In this document: piece after piece, positions 26,701-33,918 of the stretch | Layout: each line of letters starts with the position of its first letter | Position numbering within the stretch: position 1 is the first letter of the stretch | Assembly: GCA_910585545.1 (NCBI GenBank) | Contig: CAJUFN010000017.1 | Span: 1-42,260, forward strand | DNA from: an uncultured Lachnospiraceae bacterium | GTDB taxonomy: Bacteria; Bacillota; Clostridia; Lachnospirales; Lachnospiraceae | Length of the DNA stretch: 42,260 nt | Direction of reading: 5' to 3' | Made by a program: the position numbers and the translations under genes | The notes under the pieces: model-generated | Told to the model about the DNA's origin: nothing | Database searches by the model: none | The model's input: only the letters and a program-made list of their open reading frames with translations

Positions 26701-27762
26701 AACAATTTCTATAATCAATTTATAGAAGTTCTGAGTGTAAGAATTAAGAAGCAAGATATTAGCATTGTTGAAAATTCAAGACTTGCTATGTATAATCTGT
26801 ATTATGCAGCTAAAGCTCTTGCAAATTTTCAGAAAGAGTATGATTTGTTGTTCTCTGATTATAGTTCACTTGATGAAAATTTTGCAAAACAAGAACTTGA
26901 AAATGTTCTTACTTTAGTTAATGTCTGGCGTTATGTGCTTGATAATCAGCCGAAAGGTTATGCCATTTCTTATGATTCAAAGCAAAAATATCGAAATGGA
27001 ACAAACTACTTTTGCGATACCCTATCAAAAGCTGTTGTTGCGGTAAAGGGAACACTTTTCAAAGGCGATAAATATGCCTATATAATCGTCAATTACAAGA
27101 TGGAAGAGGACAATACGCTTGAAAATGAATACACAAGAATTGTGATGACAATCAGGGATGTATTTAAAAATAGTATTTTGCCATCGAGTGATAGATGGTA
27201 TTTAGAAACACAATCCTTGGAGTTGGCGTATGTGCCTGTTTTTTCTGGCGTGTTCTCCCCGGTAGTGTATTCAATTCCGTTCTATAAGCTTTTGGATGTG
27301 GAAGAATCCAGCATAGCAAAACCGATGTATCCTTGTGAAATAGAGCCTGCATTAATTGAAAAAATAAATGCAAATAAAACTTTGAACCTTTGGGTTGATG
27401 CCATGAAAAAACTTGGCGAAATGAAGTTATACATTCAGCGGTATCAGCAAATTGTTCAAATACCAATTGATGAGAAATGTTTTTGTAGTATAATGTCATT
27501 CACAGAGTTGTTGATGAAACAAATTAACATACTGTGGGAAGAGTTTCTTTCGGTTGAAGACATCGTAAATGGAATGATTGAAGATGCAGATGAGCAAAAT
27601 AGCGAGTTACTAAATGTTGTACAGCGTTTCTTTGATTGTTACGAAGAAATTGAAGTGGTTATAAGCAATCAAATTGACCCAAGTGAACTTATACAGATAA
27701 TTGAAACGGTATCTATTGGAATGTTTGTCTTACTACCTTTTGTATCCGAACATGGTTCTTAG
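23749..27762 (+). CDS. DUF4297-type nuclease fused to a STAND NTPase (Avs-like candidate)
   Basis: 1337 aa. Residues 1-~200 are a DUF4297/Cap4-type nuclease: GAQAAWKGFSSQTLYIASRL, E44-D45 in EDIEDLVI and Q59-V-K61 in EAVQVKN, the PD-(D/E)xK-like set. The NTPase follows: Walker A GVSGQGKST at 287-295, Walker B LIIYIDV ending at D344, a sensor-like ISIRDEDY (~373), a STAND GxP-like GGQGPLIEF (~428), and a winged-helix part ending LHPVRAEIV (~525). The C-terminal ~800 residues have no motif I know and would be the sensor. The architecture equals that of Avs-type defence proteins, in which target recognition activates the nuclease. The ribosome site AAAGGAGG is strong. Confidence 0.8.
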   Translation: MSIFQKSDIGAQAAWKGFSSQTLYIASRLISDESEYEYYPEDIEDLVIKKDGIVIEAVQVKNIAADLTLSSLALTRTSKGGEGFFNRMCCLHAQNPSFHCIKVVYFNTLGMELQEVQEGKTNTKKALAKRLVDKHGLVEADAVWLLDSLCFEKVNFDNLDLNIRTQLSSYVSVMSVPNLAKELLIQHISALSNSKGYITLKMWQEKIHEIGINIATIDGFYKEYNKSLVRLSELRLNGDQEQLKQEYMQGVSAHPTHIRNNLDFKRNYWMEEIQSVINSKGVAILKGVSGQGKSTLCYRYLIDTYPEGCVFCVRSIANEGQAQNLVTALDGLGKHNQNLIIYIDVQPGETFWAFLLQELQSRGISIPVLISIRDEDYNLTPISGKAIRYGVVELALSKEEAAHIYDSFTEMQPHAEHRTFEEAWQSFGGQGPLIEFAYLLTNNQTLPQRLQEQIDALIQEGVLDEWLELLQLVCYAGSLGCTVNLRAVKNEIHCSTMQAAIRRLKDEYLIRVVDDNILEALHPVRAEIVFDALCEQIDTNIRHVVFKALSCISSQNVRVVLLDYFSHQQYNIEDVQYLSQIKFCDWIGYANVIRSMLWLDVKRYVDGNMTFISSLVEKRGKGWLCFLPLDLSGMERPEELIADGMKNLSIFNKVDLQNTIDEVKKSLTSLSIDYQATDCFINNCTVPLDLPDTDTERTSFGYALFWMAKRGVNVTLPFKTDEIVASVCTGELQPSSDAVRGLFEHPELDESYRAAVDVIMEKLISEMQVLSFSVTCDGVSCKFIPPLSTEKDISENTKNTNQYWRIKMLDILKQLYPEKEYIDIELIGVDLLRDLGIEALNHKLHIHKSNCPNAWVSELNGWTKIRIDYSLRPSTWQKYVFDIDETRTNVNDLIVETIKLIDDIYRKGRYTKERGKRIDDRLKVFREHTFAENRLPYFAVDPYCLYSEGNDKNPVEEYFPMRQLLSVDKYKNFRKYLNDVYSSFNNFYNQFIEVLSVRIKKQDISIVENSRLAMYNLYYAAKALANFQKEYDLLFSDYSSLDENFAKQELENVLTLVNVWRYVLDNQPKGYAISYDSKQKYRNGTNYFCDTLSKAVVAVKGTLFKGDKYAYIIVNYKMEEDNTLENEYTRIVMTIRDVFKNSILPSSDRWYLETQSLELAYVPVFSGVFSPVVYSIPFYKLLDVEESSIAKPMYPCEIEPALIEKINANKTLNLWVDAMKKLGEMKLYIQRYQQIVQIPIDEKCFCSIMSFTELLMKQINILWEEFLSVEDIVNGMIEDADEQNSELLNVVQRFFDCYEEIEVVISNQIDPSELIQIIETVSIGMFVLLPFVSEHGS

Positions 27763-27777
27763 TTTGAATACATGTAA

Positions 27778-27840
27778 TATAGGGCTCTTGGTTAATACTG
27801 ATTTAGGAATTAAAAATCGGTATTAACCAAGAGCCCTATA
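27778..27840. repeat. 27-bp inverted repeat (hairpin) after the STAND gene
   Basis: Arms 27778-27804 and 27814-27840 are complementary over 27 bp with a single G.U pair and a 9-nt loop. It begins 15 nt after the STAND gene stop. There is no U run, so it is either a factor-assisted or bidirectional terminator, or the remnant of a palindromic mobile repeat. Confidence 0.8.
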
Positions 27841-27843
27841 TCT

Positions 27844-28002
27844 CCCCATCAGTGGGAAGGTACGCTTGAGATCATAAAAAGCGGTAATTCATGTGAGACA
27901 GAATTCAACGTAAGAGGGAGCCACCTTCACCTGATTTTAGGAAAACATTCATATGGGAATTATATCTGTATTCCCAACTGGAATATTGATATCAAACACT
28001 AA
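27844..28002 (+). pseudogene. Remnant of a mobile-element gene (DUF6618-like)
   Basis: An open frame without a start codon reads WEGTLEIIKSGNSCETEFNV, then RGSHLHLILGKHSYGNYICI and PNWNIDIKH before a stop. RGSxxHxxxGKxxxGNxxCIPNW resembles a small conserved protein of Clostridial integrative elements. Only the central part is present. The remainder of the gap to 28158 holds no gene I can support; it could contain the element's attachment site. Confidence 0.45.
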
Positions 28003-28158
28003 TATGCGCCACGGTAATTAGTAGCACGTTTCACCTGTCTAAATTTCTATCTATTGCGTTGTCGCCAATCGATCATGCCACCGCATCGCCTCATTCCTCC
28101 ATCTTATAGAATGAAATTTTATTCTGGGTAAAACTATCACTAATTACTGTGGATCATA

Positions 28159-29640
28159 CTAGGATACTGGCAAGTAGTAGTAAATTTTTAAAGAATCAGA
28201 ATCACGAATATAAACAATTTTTTGTATAATTGTTCTTAGGGCTTCATTTTTTTGTTGATTTGAAAACCTATCGGAAGTAATTACTTCATAGGTGTTACGA
28301 ATTCTAGATAGCATTAATTCTTTATCTGCATCAGTATCACGTTTTCTCGTTTGCAATTCCAGAAGCTGATTTTCCAATTGCTTCCGTTCTTCTAATAGAG
28401 CTGTTTTATTTTCTTTATATTCGTCTAAAGAATCAATACCATCTTGGTAAGCAGCTTTTATGCGTTGTTCTTTTGAATCTAACTGTGTTAGTTTTTCTAA
28501 AAGTAATTTTTTTTCATCAAGTTTACTTGAAAGATCCGTTTCAACATAACTATAAGAGATATTTTTTGAGTCAAGTATTTGTTGCAAGGCATCCAATACA
28601 GTCGGACCTATTAGCAGTGAGCTGACACGAGAATTGGCAGTACATTTCCCCTTGCTATACCCATAGCACTGAAAATAAGCATATGGTTCGCCATTCTTTC
28701 TATGTAAAGTAGTAGCGACCAGAGTACGACCGCAAGAAGGACACTTTAAAAGGCCGCTAAGCCAATGCTTGTAAGTAGAAGAGGGGCGACTTCCTTTTGG
28801 CTTATAAACAGACTGAAATCGTTTTTGAGCAGCCTCAAAGAGTTCTTTACTAATGATTGCCTCTTGCTCTCCTTCTGTAATGATCCATTCAGATTCTTTT
28901 TTGATTTCATTTGTTTCATTAGTTGTGCGATTCCAGCGAAGCATCCCACAATACATTGGGTTTTTTAATATATATTCAATGGATCGTGTTTCAAAGTTTT
29001 TACCATGAGAGGTTTTGCAGCCAAGCTGATTTAGATAGCGTGCGATATCAAAGAAACTAAGATGTTCCTCTGTATATTTGAGAAATATGGTTTTTACGAT
29101 TTCTGCTTCTTCAGGAACGATTACCGGAGGTTTTCCACGTTCTACAATGCGGTATCCTAAAGGAGGTCGTGCCTGATATTTTCCGCGTAATGCGTTTTCT
29201 TTCATTCCTCGAAAGACTTCTCCGGAAAGCCGAATAGAATAATATTCATCCATCCACTCGATGATACGCTCGATCAAAGAACCAAAGGGACCATCAATTA
29301 GTGGCTCAGATACACTGATAACGTCAACATTATTTTGTTTTTTGAGTAGCGACTTATATACAATGCTTTCTTCTTGATTTCTTGCAAAGCGACTATATTT
29401 CCATACTAGAATTGCATCTACAGGATGTTCTTTTGATTTTGCAGAACTAATCATTTTTTGAAACTCAGGACGCTTTTCAGCTTTCCTGCCGGATACACCA
29501 AGTTCAAAAAAAATATTAAGTAATATCATGTCATGTTTTTTCGCATAGTCTCGAAGTAACTTTTCCTGAGAATCAGGAGAAAGTTCTTCTTGTTTATCAG
29601 TACTTACTCGAACGTAACCATAAGCAAAGGATTTGCTCAT
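28159..29640 (-). CDS. Large serine recombinase (integrase)
   Basis: 493 aa. The resolvase-type catalytic domain (1-~150) contains YGYVRVSTDKQ with nucleophile S13 and the conserved Arg residues in WKYSRFARNQEE. The Recombinase domain (~165-275) runs from PPLGYRIVERGKPPV to ILKNPMYCGMLRW. A C4 zinc ribbon (LKCPSCGRTL ... YFQCYGYSKGKC, ~295-335) and a long C-terminal coiled coil (~370-450) complete it. It would catalyse site-specific insertion and excision of the element it lies in. It sits at the border between the defence island and the partition/replication genes, with its 3' end facing 28.1 kb, so an element end just to the left is likely. Confidence 0.93.
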   Translation of the reverse strand: MSKSFAYGYVRVSTDKQEELSPDSQEKLLRDYAKKHDMILLNIFFELGVSGRKAEKRPEFQKMISSAKSKEHPVDAILVWKYSRFARNQEESIVYKSLLKKQNNVDVISVSEPLIDGPFGSLIERIIEWMDEYYSIRLSGEVFRGMKENALRGKYQARPPLGYRIVERGKPPVIVPEEAEIVKTIFLKYTEEHLSFFDIARYLNQLGCKTSHGKNFETRSIEYILKNPMYCGMLRWNRTTNETNEIKKESEWIITEGEQEAIISKELFEAAQKRFQSVYKPKGSRPSSTYKHWLSGLLKCPSCGRTLVATTLHRKNGEPYAYFQCYGYSKGKCTANSRVSSLLIGPTVLDALQQILDSKNISYSYVETDLSSKLDEKKLLLEKLTQLDSKEQRIKAAYQDGIDSLDEYKENKTALLEERKQLENQLLELQTRKRDTDADKELMLSRIRNTYEVITSDRFSNQQKNEALRTIIQKIVYIRDSDSLKIYYYLPVS

Positions 29641-29709
29641 TTATGAAAACACCTACCTTAAATTATTTTTGTGATTAATATTTGAAATCATTTCAATTTT
29701 CATTGGAAT

Positions 29710-29784
29710 ATTACATTACTGATTCCTCTTGGTAGCTTAATTGTTATATTGCTTGCCTTTCTTGATAAGAGAAAGAATAAGTAA
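29710..29784 (+). pseudogene. Possible holin-like type I toxin remnant
   Basis: A 24-codon open stretch encodes LLIPLGSLIVILLAFLDKRK plus a short tail: one membrane helix and a charged end, like the small hydrophobic peptides of Firmicutes type I toxin-antitoxin loci. No ATG, GTG or TTG start is in frame (the first usable codon would be ATT), so it may be decayed. The structured RNA segment following it strengthens the idea. Low confidence. Confidence 0.35.
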
Positions 29785-29794
29785 AAATAAAAAT

Positions 29795-29883
29795 GCCTAT
29801 CCTGTCTGACCCCACAGGATAGGCGGTGTCCGCAAGGACATTCTTTGGCCTTAACTCGGAGCATCCATTTTGGAGTGGGTGCT
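29795..29883. ncRNA. Three-hairpin structured segment, possible antitoxin RNA
   Basis: Hairpin 1: GCCTATCCTGT / ACAGGATAGGC (11 bp). Hairpin 2: TGTCC-GCAA-GGACA with a GNRA tetraloop. Hairpin 3: AGCATCCA / TGGGTGCT (8 bp). Such a series follows holin-like toxin genes in Firmicutes, where it is shared by the toxin mRNA 3' end and an antisense RNA. It lies in the 373-nt gap between the recombinase and DUF3037 genes; the rest of that gap (29887-30013) is AT-rich with nothing recognisable. Confidence 0.45.
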
Positions 29884-30013
29884 TTCTATAAAATTTGTGG
29901 ATAATGGTTTAAATTGCGATAAATAGTTTTCATCACAGTTTTATAAAAAAATAATGATAGAAATAAATCATATAATTTTGCTGAAAATTTTGAGATATAG
30001 TGTAAATATAAAT

Positions 30014-30754
30014 TTATGATATTTTAGATATAAAATCAATACCATCTTCTAAAGGAAAGAGTCTATATGCATTTTCGGATAAAATATCCATTATAATTTT
30101 AAACTCTCTTGAATCAATAATATCTAAGTCATATAGAAAAATTATTTTTTTAATATTTTTCAATTCCATCGCATTGTAAGACCAGATTTTTGCATTAGAT
30201 ATAAGGCGACTTAAATTTTTTTCTTTAAACGAGAAAATTTTTATAGCATATTCCTCGGTTTGATAATCAAAATTAATCGTTTCATTTCTTGTGCCAATTA
30301 CAGGTTTTCTTGTGAAAGGAACCATATTTGTTCTTAAGATATTGCTAATATATTGGGTTTCAAGATTTTTTTGTAAACGTTCTTTTTGGTTATAATCAAA
30401 TTTTAGAAAAAGTTTAGTTGTATTCTCTATAAAGTTCGGATCAGAGTTAGAACTAGTATAAATTTTAGAAAATCTCAGTTCATTTACATATGTTCTTGTG
30501 TAGCTTTCAATATCAAAATTTGTGTTATGATTAAAAATGTTATTTTCAGTTTCATCTTTTATGTTTAGTAAGTATAATTTAAAGAAATCAATATTAATTT
30601 CATCATCAAAAGATTCCAAACGTTTAAAATTTTTTATAATATTAAATGTTCTTTGATTTGTAGTGATATTATGAAAAAGTATACCTACACAAAGACACTC
30701 TTCAGAGATGACGGAATTATAATATTTTAATACAGAATATTTAATTGTTTCCAT
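30014..30754 (-). CDS. DUF3037 family protein, partner of HipA-like kinase
   Basis: 246 aa. The N-terminus IKYSVLKYYNSVISEECLCV followed by GILFHN is the typical opening of DUF3037 (short beta strands describing a protein 'made under own name'). The rest is AT-rich and helical, with a C-terminal segment IKKIIFLYDLDI. It starts 18 nt after the HipA-like gene and shares its direction, so they form a two-gene operon. DUF3037 and HipA_2-type kinases are frequent neighbours; an antitoxin or specificity role is inferred, not shown. Codon use is strongly AT-rich. Confidence 0.75.
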   Translation of the reverse strand: METIKYSVLKYYNSVISEECLCVGILFHNITTNQRTFNIIKNFKRLESFDDEINIDFFKLYLLNIKDETENNIFNHNTNFDIESYTRTYVNELRFSKIYTSSNSDPNFIENTTKLFLKFDYNQKERLQKNLETQYISNILRTNMVPFTRKPVIGTRNETINFDYQTEEYAIKIFSFKEKNLSRLISNAKIWSYNAMELKNIKKIIFLYDLDIIDSREFKIIMDILSENAYRLFPLEDGIDFISKIS

Positions 30755-30772
30755 GATGAACCTCCTTAATGT

Positions 30773-31573
30773 TTATATAATTTTCCAATAACTACAAATT
30801 ACATCACATATATTCTCTATATAATATACCCGATACAAAAGATATTCAATAAGTGCATCGGAGTTTTCTTTTTTTAAATCCCATTCAGTGGGAAGTTCTT
30901 CAATGATTTCAAGTAGCATTTTTTCATTAATAGTTTTAATGAAAATATCCTTGGCATTCCACAATTTTACTTTTTCAAAAGACATAGATTGCAGGAACAT
31001 AGTATACATAGGTTGATTGGATAATAGGATATCGGTATCATTGATATCAAAATCCTGCATTCCATATTTGAAGCAATTGGAATCCCATAAAGTTTCATTC
31101 TTAAAAACATGAGAATGATCTATTAAACGAAAAGAAATATCAGTTTTGGTATAGGTTGTTAATAAGTTGAAAATGTTTCTATCCTTATTGTATATAATAT
31201 GATCAAATAGTAACAGCTTATAGAAAATATCAATATTAGACAGAAGCCTTACGATACCCGCTTTTAAAGGGGTACTTTTTTCTACATATGTTGAATAAAA
31301 GCAAGGACCATAATTTGAAGGTGAAATACAATTGTTAAGGTCAAGAGTTTGTGCATCACAAATACAGATTCCGGATTTAGAAACTGGAAGTTGGAGTGCC
31401 AATGCAAGTTTATAGCAGATATATTCATTTACTAAGGTTAAATTACCTTGTTCATTGTTAAACAATTTAGTAATTACAGTTTTATTATTATCTAGTTTAC
31501 TACGAACGGGATTTGTACAACCATTCGTTAAGATGTAATCAGCTACTTCTAAATGATGATAAATAATAATCAC
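30773..31573 (-). CDS. HipA-like serine/threonine kinase (HipA_2 family)
   Basis: 266 aa. A possible ATP-binding lysine is in TVITKLF (~36). The catalytic loop is HIIYNKDRNIFN (D131, N136; same D-x4-N spacing as HipA) and the metal-binding Asp D152 lies in RLIDHSHVF. This short kinase form lacks the HipA N-subdomain fusion. HipA-type toxins phosphorylate translation factors such as aminoacyl-tRNA synthetases and cause dormancy. No HipB gene is adjacent, but an XRE regulator gene lies 70 nt upstream on the same strand and could take that role. Confidence 0.75.
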   Translation of the reverse strand: MIIIYHHLEVADYILTNGCTNPVRSKLDNNKTVITKLFNNEQGNLTLVNEYICYKLALALQLPVSKSGICICDAQTLDLNNCISPSNYGPCFYSTYVEKSTPLKAGIVRLLSNIDIFYKLLLFDHIIYNKDRNIFNLLTTYTKTDISFRLIDHSHVFKNETLWDSNCFKYGMQDFDINDTDILLSNQPMYTMFLQSMSFEKVKLWNAKDIFIKTINEKMLLEIIEELPTEWDLKKENSDALIEYLLYRVYYIENICDVICSYWKII

Positions 31574-31628
31574 CTTCTTTTCATAAGTATTTTTCCTAAA
31601 ATAATAAAGATATTATGACTTGCTTTTG

Positions 31629-31743
31629 TATTTCTGAAAATCAATTATTTCCCCGTAACTTTAAATTGCGTAGGAGATTCTTCAGATTTTTTTTGTAAAT
31701 CTATAATTTGACCCATTATCCAGCGTTTATCTCGTAGAGAAAG
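31629..31743 (-). repeat. 115-bp exact direct repeat, copy 1
   Basis: Identical to 32706-32820. It covers the last ~32 codons and the 3' flank of this XRE gene, so both regulators end in the same sequence, LSLRDKRWIMGQIIDLQKKS and a 12-residue tail. Confidence 0.9.
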
Positions 31744-32064
31744 ATGTTGATAATATTCGAGCATATCCTTTTCTTCATCATTGAGTTGCACTGCATTAGG
31801 AAAAGTATTTTTAACTTTTTTCCAAGTTAATGGAGTGATTGAAACAGAAGAAGTATCAATACCTAATAAGTAATCAATAGATACATGAAATATTTGTGAT
31901 AATTTAATGAGAATATCCACAGGGGGAGTTCTTTGATTATTTTCGTAAAAAGAAATCATTTTAGGAGTAAGACCAATCATTTGAGATAAGTCTTTTTGGG
32001 TTAAATCAAAGTCTTCTCTAAGATTTCGTATTTTTTGACCTAAAATATCATGAGTTCCTCCCAT
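31645..32064 (-). CDS. XRE-family regulator 1 of a tandem trio
   Basis: 139 aa. The HTH is at residues ~6-60 (LREDFDLTQKDLSQMIGLTP, YENNQRTPPVDILIKLSQIF, VSIDYLLG). A C-terminal helical tail (EEKDMLEYYQHLSLRDKRW) is shared with the next two regulators. I place the start at 32064, where GAGGAGG lies 8 nt upstream, rather than at an upstream in-frame ATG without a ribosome site. It lies upstream of the HipA-like/DUF3037 pair and may regulate it. Confidence 0.85.
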   Translation of the reverse strand: MGGTHDILGQKIRNLREDFDLTQKDLSQMIGLTPKMISFYENNQRTPPVDILIKLSQIFHVSIDYLLGIDTSSVSITPLTWKKVKNTFPNAVQLNDEEKDMLEYYQHLSLRDKRWIMGQIIDLQKKSEESPTQFKVTGK

Positions 32065-32248
32065 ATCAATTGCCTCCTCATTGTTTATTATGTAAATACT
32101 ATCACAATAAAAAAGAAATATTGCAAACTCCAATAATATTGGGATTGTGATGGTAAAGACAAACTGATTGTTGATTAGTAGCATTATAGTACATAATCCA
32201 TTCCCCCTTATCATATAGATTATTCCTTTTTGTATTCATTGAAATTGA

Positions 32249-32656
32249 TTATCTTTTCCCGAACTTCCGTATTGAAATATTTTCTTCTGCTTTCTTAATT
32301 AAATCAATCATTTGTCCCGTGATCCAGCGTTTATCAGTTAAAGATAATTGATTGTAGTAAGTTAAAATATCTTGTTCTTCATTAGTAAGCCTTATTGCAT
32401 TAGGAAAAATTTTTGTAAAATTCTCCCAGCTATGAGCAGAGGCAAACGGATTTTTTTTAATAGGATCAAGCCCAAGCAAATAATCTGTAGACACATTAAA
32501 AATCTTTGAAATTTTTACTAATGTATCTAAATCAGGAGAACGACGATTTTGTTCGTACATCCCTATTGTACTTTTTGAAATTTTTAATTTTTGAGCTAAG
32601 TCTTCTTGGGTATATTTACTAGAAAGTCTTAATTCTTTAATCATGTCTCCGATCAC
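32249..32656 (-). CDS. XRE-family regulator 2 of a tandem trio
   Basis: 135 aa, with a probable GTG start at 32656 (AAGAGG 8 nt upstream). The HTH is MIKELRLSSKYTQEDLAQKL and onward through YEQNRRSPDLDTLVKISKIF. The C-terminal tail EEQDILTYYNQLSLTDKRWI is similar but not identical to those of its neighbours. It is probably a sequence-specific repressor; the target is unknown. Confidence 0.85.
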   Translation of the reverse strand: MIGDMIKELRLSSKYTQEDLAQKLKISKSTIGMYEQNRRSPDLDTLVKISKIFNVSTDYLLGLDPIKKNPFASAHSWENFTKIFPNAIRLTNEEQDILTYYNQLSLTDKRWITGQMIDLIKKAEENISIRKFGKR

Positions 32657-32705
32657 GTCAAATTCCTCTTTAATAAATAAATAATAACACTATGACTTTG
32701 TTTTA

Positions 32706-32820
32706 TATTTCTGAAAATCAATTATTTCCCCGTAACTTTAAATTGCGTAGGAGATTCTTCAGATTTTTTTTGTAAATCTATAATTTGACCCATTATCCAG
32801 CGTTTATCTCGTAGAGAAAG
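32706..32820 (-). repeat. 115-bp exact direct repeat, copy 2
   Basis: Exact second copy of 31629-31743, offset 1077 bp. It spans the 3' end of the third regulator gene. Homologous recombination between copies would delete regulators 1 and 2 or exchange their tails. Confidence 0.9.
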
Positions 32821-33201
32821 TTCATTATAATATTCTAATAATTCTTGTTCCTCTAGTGAAAGAATAGAGGCAAAAGGAAAGAATTCGGTTATTTTATTTT
32901 TTGTTTTAGTATCTAGTTCATTCAAATTAAGCACACTTTGATAATATTTTATAAGTTTAATTTCAGTTGATGATAAATTCTGCATTTTTGTGGTAGAAAG
33001 AACCTGAATATTTCCAAAAAGATAGTCGATAGACACATTATAAAATTGCGCTATTCTAATCAACATTTCTATATCAGGTTGACGCCGGTTTGTTTCCCAC
33101 ATAGCAACAGCGCCATTGCTGACACCGAGGGAAGTTGCCAATTCACGTTGGCTTAATCCTTTTTCTTTTCTTAGTTGTGCAAGAATATTTCCAAGTTCCA
33201 T
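32722..33201 (-). CDS. XRE-family regulator 3 of a tandem trio
   Basis: 159 aa from the ATG at 33201 (GAGGTG 6 nt upstream); an in-frame ATG at 33222 is less well placed. The HTH includes LRKEKGLSQRELATSLGVSN and METNRRQ-like WETNRRQPDIEMLIRIAQFY. A longer linker leads to the same tail as regulator 1, encoded by the exact 115-bp repeat. It is transcribed away from the small XRE gene at 33358, and the 156-bp space between them has palindromic operators. Confidence 0.85.
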   Translation of the reverse strand: MELGNILAQLRKEKGLSQRELATSLGVSNGAVAMWETNRRQPDIEMLIRIAQFYNVSIDYLFGNIQVLSTTKMQNLSSTEIKLIKYYQSVLNLNELDTKTKNKITEFFPFASILSLEEQELLEYYNELSLRDKRWIMGQIIDLQKKSEESPTQFKVTGK

Positions 33202-33228
33202 AGTATACACCTCACTATACATATATTA

Positions 33229-33317
33229 TCACAATTTGTGAGCAAATAATATAATAACAGCAAAGACTCACAAAATGTTAATATGCACTTGACTAGCTAA
33301 CTATATGTGAGTATAAT
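33229..33317. promoter_or_regulatory. Divergent promoter/operator between two XRE genes
   Basis: Forward promoter: TTGACT (33289-33294), 17-bp spacer, TATAAT (33312-33317). A 13-bp palindrome TCACAATTTGTGA sits at 33229-33241, and TCACA/TGTGA half-sites recur at ~33268 and ~33306. AGCTAAC is repeated directly at 33295 and 33325. This is laid out like a repressor-controlled genetic switch. Confidence 0.65.
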
Positions 33318-33357
33318 AAAAATAAGCTAACATATAGAGAGCGAAGGAGGGCGAAAA

Positions 33358-33576
33358 ATGGATGATAGAAAAACGTTGGCTGATTTGAGAAGAGAGAATA
33401 GAATATCGCAAAGAGAATTAGCCAAAAAATTAAATATGAGTTCAGGTGCAATTGCAATGTATGAATCGGGGAAGCGTATTCCACCATTAGTAAAAGCTAT
33501 TAAAATTGCCGAGTTATTCAATATTCCAGTAGAAAATATTGATTTTTCAGGTGTGAGGAATAGCCAAAATATATAG
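33358..33576 (+). CDS. Small XRE-family regulator (Cro-like)
   Basis: 72 aa, little more than one HTH: LRRENRISQRELAKKLNMSS then MYESGKRIPPLVKAIKIAEL. GAAGGAGG is 9 nt upstream of ATG. It faces the opposite way to regulator 3, and the two recognition helices (SLGVSNGAVAMWE and KLNMSSGAIAMYE) are alike, so they may compete for the same operators. The first copy of the 17-bp palindrome begins 2 nt after its stop. Confidence 0.85.
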   Translation: MDDRKTLADLRRENRISQRELAKKLNMSSGAIAMYESGKRIPPLVKAIKIAELFNIPVENIDFSGVRNSQNI

Positions 33577-33578
33577 AT

Positions 33579-33595
33579 GTACCGAATTTCGGTAC
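33579..33595. repeat. 17-bp palindrome, copy 1 of 8 (parS-like candidate)
   Basis: GTACCGAATTTCGGTAC: two perfect 8-bp arms around one central base (T). Intergenic, just after the small XRE gene. Confidence 0.9.
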
Positions 33596-33649
33596 ACAAA
33601 TAGCAACAAGTACAAACCGTGTGACATAGATATAAGGGAGGTGGTGCAT

Positions 33650-33808
33650 GTGAAAATAATAAATATACTTGTTATTGGTGAAAAAGAAATTAACTTTGAA
33701 GATATGGAAGAGAAAGAGCGAGAAGAAGTTATAAATAAACTTAATACAACGTTTTTAGAACACTTGCACTATCAAAAGACGGAGGATACGGAAGATAGGA
33801 CTGCGTAA
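33650..33808 (+). CDS. Small conserved element protein, copy 1
   Basis: 52 aa starting at GTG (33650) with GGGAGG 8 nt upstream: KIINILVIGEKEINFEDMEE, then EREEVINKLNTTFLEHLHY and an acidic tail. It is a small soluble protein found in Clostridial mobile elements; its function is unknown. A paralogue of equal length lies at 36140-36298. It is flanked by palindrome copies 1 and 2. Confidence 0.75.
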   Translation: MKIINILVIGEKEINFEDMEEKEREEVINKLNTTFLEHLHYQKTEDTEDRTA

Positions 33809-33847
33809 GCAGTCATGGAAGGACAAGCATGTAGAGTAAAAATTTTC

Positions 33848-33864
33848 GTACCGAAATTCGGTAC
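33848..33864. repeat. 17-bp palindrome, copy 2 of 8
   Basis: GTACCGAAATTCGGTAC (central A), between the 52-aa gene and the 96-aa gene. Confidence 0.9.
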
Positions 33865-33918
33865 GAAAAATGAAAATTAGTTTAGTAGATAAGAAGTGCC
33901 AAAGGAGGAGATAAGAAT

